Positions 4,595 through 10,365 of a DNA stretch of 10,365 nucleotides are shown one piece after another (position 1 is the stretch's first letter; the number at the start of each line of letters is the position of its first letter). Both the position numbers and the translations under genes were made by a program. Source of the stretch: Phoenicibacter congonensis (lineage in GTDB: Bacteria; Actinomycetota; Coriobacteriia; Coriobacteriales; Eggerthellaceae); NCBI GenBank assembly GCA_030530045.1, contig JAUMVS010000045.1, forward strand, positions 1-10,365, written 5' to 3'. The notes beneath the pieces are model-generated. The model did not search any database, was not told where the DNA came from, and worked only from the letters and a program-made list of their open reading frames with translations.

Positions 4595-6406
4595 CTATTT
4601 CTTCGCAGCTTTCTTTCTGTCGGTTGCAGAAAGAAGACGCTTGCGCAGGCGAATTGACTTTGGAGTAACCTCAACGAGTTCGTCGTCCTCGATGTATTCC
4701 AAAGCTTCTTCAAGCGTAAAGGTAACTTTTGGAGTGAGCGAGATTGCTTTGTCGGCTCCGCTTGAACGCTGGTTGCCGAGCTGCTTTGCTTTTGCAACGT
4801 TAACAACCATGTCGCTTTCTTTAGCGCTCTCACCAACAATCATGCCCTCGTAGCAATCCTCGCCAGGGCCAACAAACAAACGGCCGCGCTCTTGCAAAGT
4901 GTCGAGAGCGTAGGCAACACTTTTCTCAGTTGCCATAGCAATCATTGAGCCGCGAACGCGTCCACCGAGGTCGCCTCTCCAAGTTCCGTAATCATAGAAG
5001 TGGTGGAACATGATTGCCTCGCCGCGCGTAGCATTCAAAACCTTTGTGCGCAGGCCCATTGTTCCGCGAGATGGAATGTGGAAAACGATGTGTGTTTGCT
5101 CACCTCGAGAAACCATGTCGGTCATCTCACCGCCAGCTGTGCCGAAGACCTCGATGACTTTGCCAGCGTAATCGCTTGGAACGTCAACAGTTGCTTCCTC
5201 AATTGGCTCGAGCTTGTTGCCATTTTCGTCCTCTTTAATGATGACGCGAGGGCGTCCAACCTGGAATTCAAAACCTTCGCGGCGCATTGTTTCCATGAGA
5301 ACTGACAGGTGCAAAACACCACGTCCGGCGACTTCCATGCCGCTTTTGTCAGGAAGCTCCGTGATTTGCATCGAGATGTTTGACTCCGCTTCTTTCAGAA
5401 GACGCTCTTTGAGCTGGCGAGCGCCAACAATGTCGCCTTCGCGACCTACAAGTGGGCTGGTAGAAGCCTCAAAAATGATAGCCATGGTTGGCTGCTCCAC
5501 TTTGATTGGATCAAAAGTGCGAGGAGTTTCGCGGCTAGTTACAACATCGCCGATGTCAGCATCGTCAACGCCAACAACTGCGATGATGTCGCCAGCACCA
5601 GCCGATTGCTGCTCTTTTTTGCCGAGCTGCTCAAAAGTGAAGAGCTGCTTAATTACAGTGTTGTAACGAGTACCGTCGTTTTTAATTACGAGCACGTTTT
5701 CGTTTTTATGAATTGTGCCAGAAGAAAGGCGGCCAACACCAATTCTACCAACGAAGCTTGAGTGGTCAACTGTGCAAATTTGCATTGCGACAGGGCCGTC
5801 AACGTCAACATCTGGAGCAGGAATTTCTTCCAGAATTTTGTCGAGCAAAGGAAGCATGTTCTTGCCTTCATCAGCCATGTCAAGTTTTGAAATTCCCTGC
5901 ATAGCGCTGGTGTAGACAACTGGGAAGTCGAGCTGCTCGTCGCTTGCGTTGAGTTCGCACATGAGGTCGAATACCTCATCGACAACTTGCTCTGGACGAG
6001 AACCAGGGCGGTCGATTTTGTTGACGACAACCATGATGCGAAGCCCCATGTCGAGCGCATGCTGAAGAACGAAGCGAGTCTGAGGCATTGGGCCTTCGAA
6101 AGCGTCAACGATCAAAAGTGCACCGTCGGCCATGTTCAAAACACGCTCAACCTCGCCGCCGAAGTCGGCATGGCCAGGGGTGTCGATGATGTTGATTTTT
6201 ACGCCTTTATGCTCAATCGAAACATTTTTAGAAAGAATCGTAATTCCGCGCTCACGTTCCTGATCGTTTGAGTCAAGCACGCGTTCTTCAACTTCTTGGT
6301 TTTCTCTAAAAACACCACTTGCCTGCAACAAGCAGTCAACAAGCGTTGTCTTGCCGTGGTCAACGTGCGCAATAATTGCGACATTTCTGATTTTCTCTTG
6401 TAGCAT
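4595..6406 (-). CDS. typA: Ribosome-associated translational GTPase TypA/BipA
   Basis: TypA is an EF-G-like GTPase that binds the ribosome and supports 50S assembly and growth under stress. The 603 residues match the family's usual length of about 605-615. The G1 P-loop is AHVDHGKT (13-20). The switch region has DSNDQERERGITILSKN (45-61), G3 is DTPGH (75-79) and G4 is NKID (129-132). Domain II is a beta-barrel (about 205-290), followed by two EF-G-like alpha/beta domains. The TypA-specific C-terminal domain contains the RGTMGLRTKVLNATRGEA segment and ends in a basic RLRKRLLSATDRKKAAKK tail. The start is ATG at 6406 with AAGGA upstream. It follows the glmM terminator by only about 34 nt. No separate promoter is clear, so read-through or a promoter inside glmM is possible. 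Confidence 0.97.
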   Translation of the reverse strand: MLQEKIRNVAIIAHVDHGKTTLVDCLLQASGVFRENQEVEERVLDSNDQERERGITILSKNVSIEHKGVKINIIDTPGHADFGGEVERVLNMADGALLIVDAFEGPMPQTRFVLQHALDMGLRIMVVVNKIDRPGSRPEQVVDEVFDLMCELNASDEQLDFPVVYTSAMQGISKLDMADEGKNMLPLLDKILEEIPAPDVDVDGPVAMQICTVDHSSFVGRIGVGRLSSGTIHKNENVLVIKNDGTRYNTVIKQLFTFEQLGKKEQQSAGAGDIIAVVGVDDADIGDVVTSRETPRTFDPIKVEQPTMAIIFEASTSPLVGREGDIVGARQLKERLLKEAESNISMQITELPDKSGMEVAGRGVLHLSVLMETMRREGFEFQVGRPRVIIKEDENGNKLEPIEEATVDVPSDYAGKVIEVFGTAGGEMTDMVSRGEQTHIVFHIPSRGTMGLRTKVLNATRGEAIMFHHFYDYGTWRGDLGGRVRGSMIAMATEKSVAYALDTLQERGRLFVGPGEDCYEGMIVGESAKESDMVVNVAKAKQLGNQRSSGADKAISLTPKVTFTLEEALEYIEDDELVEVTPKSIRLRKRLLSATDRKKAAKK

Positions 6407-6439
6407 TTTTTCCTTTTCTTCTAAATGTAAAAACAGTAC

Positions 6440-6471
6440 AAAAGCCCTCGCCAGTTAAAGCAAGGGCTTTT
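6440..6471 (-). terminator. Hairpin terminator between glmM and typA
   Basis: AAAAGCCCT (6440-6448) and AGGGCTTTT (6463-6471) are perfect 9-bp arms around a 14-nt loop. On the minus strand the stem ends in TTTT, and a second T-run lies 6 nt further on. It is placed 23 nt after the glmM stop. It may be leaky, since typA starts only 34 nt beyond it. Confidence 0.75.
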
Positions 6472-6494
6472 AAAGTCCTTAATAATTTTTGGGC

Positions 6495-7820
6495 CTAAAG
6501 AGTGTCAGCAATCTCTTTTGCCCAACGGTTCGCGACGTCGATGTCATTTGCCTCGACCATGACGCGAACAACTGGCTCAGTTCCAGAAGGACGCAGAAGC
6601 ACGCGGCCGTTGTCGCCCATCGCCTCTTCGGCCTTGCGAACTGCCTCGTGAGCTGCCTCGCTCTCGAGCGCTGCTGCTTTGTCCTCAACTTGCACGTTGA
6701 TGAGCACCTGAGGGAAGCGGCTAAAGTGAGCAATTGCCTCGGTTGGAGTTTTGCCACTGCGCTTGACTGCTGTCAGGAATTGAACTGCAGTCATGAGGCC
6801 GTCACCTGTGGTGTTGTGGTCAATCAAAATGACGTGACCCGATTGCTCGCCGCCGATTGAGTAATCTTTGTCGAGCATTTCCTCAAGAACGTAGCGGTCG
6901 CCAACCTTAGTTTGCACGAGCTCGATGCCGTCTTCTGCAAGAGCATGTGTGAGTCCAAGGTTCGACATAACTGTGCCAACCACCACATTGTTCTTGAGTT
7001 TGTCGTTAGCTTTCAAGTCTTTAGCGATGACAGAAAGCATCATGTCGCCATCGATTTCAGTGCCGTCAGCAGCCATCATCATGACGCGGTCAGCGTCGCC
7101 GTCATGAGCAATGCCGAGGTCGGCGCCAGTTTCTGCAACGAGTTTTGCAAGTGGCTCAAGATGAGTCGAGCCGCATTTTACGTTGATGTCTTTTCCGCTG
7201 TAATCGGTATTGATTGCAATGACTGCTGCACCCAAAGCTTCAAGAGCAGTTGGAGTTGTTGTGAAGCTTGCGCCGTGACCAGAATCAACAGCGAGTTTCA
7301 AGCCAGAAAAGTCAACGCCTTGCGATTTGACTGAATCGACTACGAATTCGATGTAGTCTTCGACAGCTGTGCCGAGGTAATCGACAACGCCAGTCTCGTC
7401 GCCTGCGGTCAAGCCGCCTTCTGCTTCAAGACCGCCAGCTTTGATGAATGCGTCGATTTCGTCCTCAACAGCGTCAGGCAATTTGTAGCCTTTGCCGTCG
7501 AACATTTTGAGGCCGTTGTACTCAGGTGGATTGTGCGAAGCAGAAATCATAACGCCAGCGTCCATGTTGTGTTTTCTCACAAGCATAGCCACTGCAGGTG
7601 TTGGAATTACGCCGCACAAAAAAGCATGACCGCCAGCGCTCATCACGCCGGCAGCCAATGCAGACTCTAACATTTGTCCAGAAATGCGAGTGTCTCTCGC
7701 GATGAGGACTCTCTCACCCTGGAACTTGACGGCAGCCTGTCCAAGTCGGTAGGCGATCTCGTTGGTGAGCTCGCTGTTAACTTTTCCGCGAATGCCGTCT
7801 GTTCCAAAAAGTCGTGTCAT
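6495..7820 (-). CDS. glmM: Phosphoglucosamine mutase
   Basis: GlmM converts glucosamine-6-phosphate to glucosamine-1-phosphate in the cytoplasm, feeding UDP-GlcNAc and so peptidoglycan. The 441 residues fit the family (about 445). The N-terminus reads MTRLFGTDGIRG, the usual GlmM start. S95 in SASHNPPEYNG (93-103) is the phosphoserine. DGDADR (240-245) is the metal loop, GEQSGH (324-329) the sugar-binding loop and RPSGTEPVVRVMVEA (410-424) the phosphate-binding loop. These last residues favour GlmM over the related phosphoglucomutase and phosphomannomutase. The ATG lies 5 nt after the rpoC stop, and its likely ribosome binding site is inside the last rpoC codons. It is therefore expected to be expressed with the RNA polymerase gene, ending at the 6440-6471 hairpin. 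Confidence 0.97.
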   Translation of the reverse strand: MTRLFGTDGIRGKVNSELTNEIAYRLGQAAVKFQGERVLIARDTRISGQMLESALAAGVMSAGGHAFLCGVIPTPAVAMLVRKHNMDAGVMISASHNPPEYNGLKMFDGKGYKLPDAVEDEIDAFIKAGGLEAEGGLTAGDETGVVDYLGTAVEDYIEFVVDSVKSQGVDFSGLKLAVDSGHGASFTTTPTALEALGAAVIAINTDYSGKDINVKCGSTHLEPLAKLVAETGADLGIAHDGDADRVMMMAADGTEIDGDMMLSVIAKDLKANDKLKNNVVVGTVMSNLGLTHALAEDGIELVQTKVGDRYVLEEMLDKDYSIGGEQSGHVILIDHNTTGDGLMTAVQFLTAVKRSGKTPTEAIAHFSRFPQVLINVQVEDKAAALESEAAHEAVRKAEEAMGDNGRVLLRPSGTEPVVRVMVEANDIDVANRWAKEIADTL

Positions 7821-7825
7821 AAAAA

Positions 7826-10365
7826 CTATTCTTCCTCGTCATCAAGAAGACTGTCAGTGTCTTCGTCTGTTACAGAAAAGCCAAGATCTTTCATGGCGTT
7901 CAGAACAGCGTCGAGTTCACTTTCGCTTCTTGCAAACTTTGAACCGATCTCGTCGTCCTCGTCCTCTTCCTCAGTTGCGTCGAAAGAAGTGAGTTCGCTT
8001 GCGAGCTGGCTAGAACCGTCAGGGTTAAAGACCATGTCCATGAGCTTTGTCATGTCCTCAGAAGCCTCAGTTGCCTTTGACTCTTCAATGACGTAGAGCA
8101 AGCCGTGGCGCTCAAGACCAGCGCGAAGCTCATCGATTGCCTTCTCGCCGATGCCTGAAATTTGCTTCAGCTCGTTTTCGTCTTTGCCAACGAGGTCTTG
8201 AACTGTCTCGATTGAAGCCTCGCTGAATTTGTTAGCCCAGCGCTGTGAAACGCCCAGGTCATCATAGATAAACAGGCGAGCGTCCTCTTCCGAGAGAGAA
8301 TGTCCATGGCGAGCAAGCTCGAGCATGCCCATGTAGTTCTTGTAGTTGCCGTTCGCATTAAACGAGCCGTCAGATCCAATCTGCCAATCTTGTGGCTCAG
8401 GAATCTTGTCCTCGATTTCGACAAGTTTCTCAGGAGCGTAATTTGGCAGCTCTTCCTGAGCGTTGACACCGTGGTCAACTGGTGCGCCGTGATAGGTGAG
8501 ACCAAGCTCGTGGTAACGCTTAATGCCAGTGCCAGCAGGGATTGGCTTACCAATGATGACGTTTTCCTTCAAGCTGTTGAGGTGGTCAACAGAACCCTCG
8601 ATAGCAGCGTCGGTGAGGACCTTAGTTGTCTCCTGGAACGAAGCAGCTGCAAGCCATGAGTCGGTTGCAAGCGATGCCTTCGTGATGCCGAGAAGAACTG
8701 GCTGGCCGATTGGTGGCTCTTTGCCCTCGTCGATGAGACGGTTTGCAGTCTCGCGGAAGGTGAACCGGTCAACCTGCGAACCAGGCAGGAAGTCAGAATC
8801 ACCAGCGTCAACGATTACAACGCGCTTGAGCATCTGACGAGCGATAACCTCGATGTGCTTGTCGTTGATGTCTACACCTTGTGAGACGTAAACGTCTTGT
8901 ACCTGCGAAACGATGTAGCGAAGTGTTGTCGCTGCGTCGGTCAGGCGGAGCAACTCGTGTGGGTTGATGGAACCCTTTGTCAGCTGATCGCCAACTTTAA
9001 CTTCGCATCCGTCAACGATGTTAGGCATGAGCTGTGCACGTGCGGAAAGTTCATATTCGCGAACGTTGCCCTCTTGGTCATGAATTGTGAGAAGCATGTG
9101 GTTCTCAGCAGGTGTGACGTTGAGTGTGCCAGAAATTTCTGCAAGTTCAGCCTTGCCTTTAGGGTTGCGGGCTTCGAAAAGCTCTTGAACACGAGGCAGA
9201 CCGTGTGTAATGTCGGCACCAGCAACACCTCCAGTGTGGAATGTTCTCATCGTCAACTGTGTGCCAGGCTCACCAATGGACTGAGCAGCAATAATGCCAA
9301 CTGCAGTGCCAATGTTGACAGGCAGGCCAGTTGCAAGGTCAAGACCGTAGCACTTCTGGCATACACCGTGATGTGCGTGGCAAGTCATGATTGTGCGGAT
9401 GTTTACAGCCTCAATGCCTGCAGCGTCGATAGCTTTCAGGGCATCAAGGTTGCGGATGTATTCGTCTTTTGCAAGAACAACGTTGCCATTTTCATCAACA
9501 GCATCTTTGTTCAGGCAGCGACCAACCAGGTTGTCGTCGATGTCGCCCTTAGCGTTGCGAACTGGGTAATCCATGCCCTCGTCGCAGCCGCAGTCGAGCT
9601 CACGAATGATAACGTCTTGAGCAACGTCAACAAGACGACGTGTAAGGTGGCCAGAGTCAGCAGTACGCAGAGCGGTGTCAGCCAGACCCTTTCTAGCGCC
9701 GTGAGTTGAAATAAAGTATTCCAAAACACTCAAGCCCTCGCGGAAGTTTGCCTTAATTGGGTGGTCAATAATCTGGCCTTTAGGGTCAGACATCAGGCCA
9801 CGCATGCCAGCGAGCTGACGAATCTGCTTGATGTTACCACGAGCACCAGAGAAAGCCATCATGTAGATTGGGTTGAAGCGGTCGAAGTTGTCGGCCATTG
9901 CCTCGCCAACCTCTTCGTTAGCAGCATCCCAAACTGCAACTACAGCTTCGTGGCGTTCCTCGTTGGTGCATGTACCAATTTCGTACTCTTCCTGAATTTC
10001 TGCGACCTCCTTGTCAGCTTCAGCAAGGATTTCTGCCTTTGTTGGAGGAATCGATGCGTCATAAACAGAAACTGTAACACCAGCGCGAGTTGCGTAGTGG
10101 AAGCCAGCATCTTTCAAGCCGTCATAAATTGCAGGCAAGTCGCCAAGAGGATATTTGTCAGCCAAGTCAGCAACAAGGCGTCCAACCTCTTTTTTGTTCA
10201 TCTCATAGTTGAGGTATGGGTAGTCCTTTGGAAGAACATCGTTAAAGATGATTCGTCCAACAGAAGTCTCGATGTGATCACCCTTCTTGTGCTCCTCGAA
10301 CACGCCAAAAGATGTTGCAACGAGACCGTCGCGCTTCAAGCGAACGTTAATCTTTGCCTGAAGGT
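7826..10365 (-). CDS. rpoC: RNA polymerase subunit beta', C-terminal 846 residues (5' end outside window)
   Basis: This is the catalytic clamp subunit of RNA polymerase. The frame is open to the window edge. The TTG at 10339 is an internal leucine, not a start. Residues below count from that TTG. The bridge helix is at about 198-230 (ANFREGLSVLEYFISTHGARKG). The second zinc site is C250, C320, C327 and C330. The trigger-loop region GIIAAQSIGEPGTQLTMRTFHTGG (348-371) has no SI3-type insertion after it. The conserved SFQETTKVLTDAAIEG (567-582) and ENVIIGKPIPAGTG (592-605) mark the usual end of beta'. About 230 further residues follow: a linker, an alpha-CTD-like helix-hairpin-helix domain (about 690-755) and an acidic tail (about 786-837). 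The catalytic NADFDGD loop is upstream of the window. glmM follows after 5 nt. Confidence 0.97.
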   Translation of the reverse strand, partial: LQAKINVRLKRDGLVATSFGVFEEHKKGDHIETSVGRIIFNDVLPKDYPYLNYEMNKKEVGRLVADLADKYPLGDLPAIYDGLKDAGFHYATRAGVTVSVYDASIPPTKAEILAEADKEVAEIQEEYEIGTCTNEERHEAVVAVWDAANEEVGEAMADNFDRFNPIYMMAFSGARGNIKQIRQLAGMRGLMSDPKGQIIDHPIKANFREGLSVLEYFISTHGARKGLADTALRTADSGHLTRRLVDVAQDVIIRELDCGCDEGMDYPVRNAKGDIDDNLVGRCLNKDAVDENGNVVLAKDEYIRNLDALKAIDAAGIEAVNIRTIMTCHAHHGVCQKCYGLDLATGLPVNIGTAVGIIAAQSIGEPGTQLTMRTFHTGGVAGADITHGLPRVQELFEARNPKGKAELAEISGTLNVTPAENHMLLTIHDQEGNVREYELSARAQLMPNIVDGCEVKVGDQLTKGSINPHELLRLTDAATTLRYIVSQVQDVYVSQGVDINDKHIEVIARQMLKRVVIVDAGDSDFLPGSQVDRFTFRETANRLIDEGKEPPIGQPVLLGITKASLATDSWLAAASFQETTKVLTDAAIEGSVDHLNSLKENVIIGKPIPAGTGIKRYHELGLTYHGAPVDHGVNAQEELPNYAPEKLVEIEDKIPEPQDWQIGSDGSFNANGNYKNYMGMLELARHGHSLSEEDARLFIYDDLGVSQRWANKFSEASIETVQDLVGKDENELKQISGIGEKAIDELRAGLERHGLLYVIEESKATEASEDMTKLMDMVFNPDGSSQLASELTSFDATEEEDEDDEIGSKFARSESELDAVLNAMKDLGFSVTDEDTDSLLDDEEE
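7831..7837 (-). promoter_or_regulatory. glmM ribosome binding site inside the rpoC C-terminal codons
   Basis: GAGGAAG on the minus strand (7837-7831) is the only Shine-Dalgarno-like sequence before the glmM ATG, about 10 nt away. The same bases encode the terminal glutamates of RpoC. The two genes therefore share sequence for protein tail and translation start. Confidence 0.6.
8075..8272 (-). other. Alpha-CTD-like helix-hairpin-helix domain fused to the RpoC C-terminus
   Basis: This is residues about 690-755 of the visible RpoC. The pattern matches the bacterial alpha-CTD consensus along its length: LGVSQRWANKF, then IETVQDLVGKDENEL, then ISGIGEKAIDEL, then LERHGL. Lined up with E. coli alpha by eye, R700 falls on R265, N703 on N268, G731 on G296, K733 on K298 and E737 on E302, the main DNA-contacting residues. 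C269 and S299 are replaced by K704 and A734. Binding of promoter DNA or of activators is an inference from this alignment. Confidence 0.75.

Noticed and set aside
8075..8272. Frameshift or fusion artefact joining rpoC to an rpoA fragment
   Set aside because: The frame is continuous with conserved rpoC, base and codon use do not change, and the acidic tail runs on to a normal stop coupled to glmM. This favours a native domain over an assembly error.
8897..9709. 270-codon open frame on the plus strand
   Set aside because: It is wholly antisense to conserved rpoC. The product is rich in Cys, Val and Asn with no recognisable domain, and there is no ribosome site. It is a shadow of the opposite strand's codon bias.

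Overview
The window comes from a bacterial chromosome. It is probably an actinobacterium of the class Coriobacteriia, in or near Atopobiaceae (Atopobium/Lancefieldella/Fannyhessea-like). The grounds are the actinobacterial-style zinc region of GluQRS, the moderate base composition, and the general look of RpoC and PrsA. This placement is recognition, not a database match. All seven protein genes lie on the minus strand, so transcription runs from high to low coordinates.

Layout in transcription order: (1) the 3' two-thirds of rpoC (10365-7826, cut by the window edge); (2) glmM, 5 nt after the rpoC stop and probably translationally coupled to it, ending at a hairpin terminator; (3) typA/bipA, ending at a nested hairpin; (4) a prsA-like lipoprotein foldase with its own -10 box and a strong intrinsic terminator; (5) a 604-bp gene-free stretch with short GGGGAC-type repeats; (6) a membrane protein with a DUF4190-like N-terminal half and an outer beta-rich domain, followed after 2 nt by gluQ (glutamyl-Q tRNA(Asp) synthetase, TTG start); (7) a second repeat-rich gap of 417 bp; (8) the 5' part of dapA, cut by the window edge. 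The genes are core housekeeping: transcription, cell-wall amino-sugar and lysine/DAP supply, translation GTPase, exported-protein folding and tRNA modification.

Two things stand out. First, the C-terminus of RpoC has an extension of about 230 residues. It contains a helix-hairpin-helix module that aligns closely with the C-terminal domain of RNA polymerase alpha (alpha-CTD). Counterparts of E. coli alpha R265, N268, G296, K298 and E302 are present, and a strongly acidic tail follows. Second, the gluQ/membrane-protein pair is bracketed by inverted copies of a short repeat family. The family has a GGGGACGATGAGT core and GC-rich imperfect palindromes. It looks like a REP/MITE-type non-autonomous element, and no transposase gene is present in the window.
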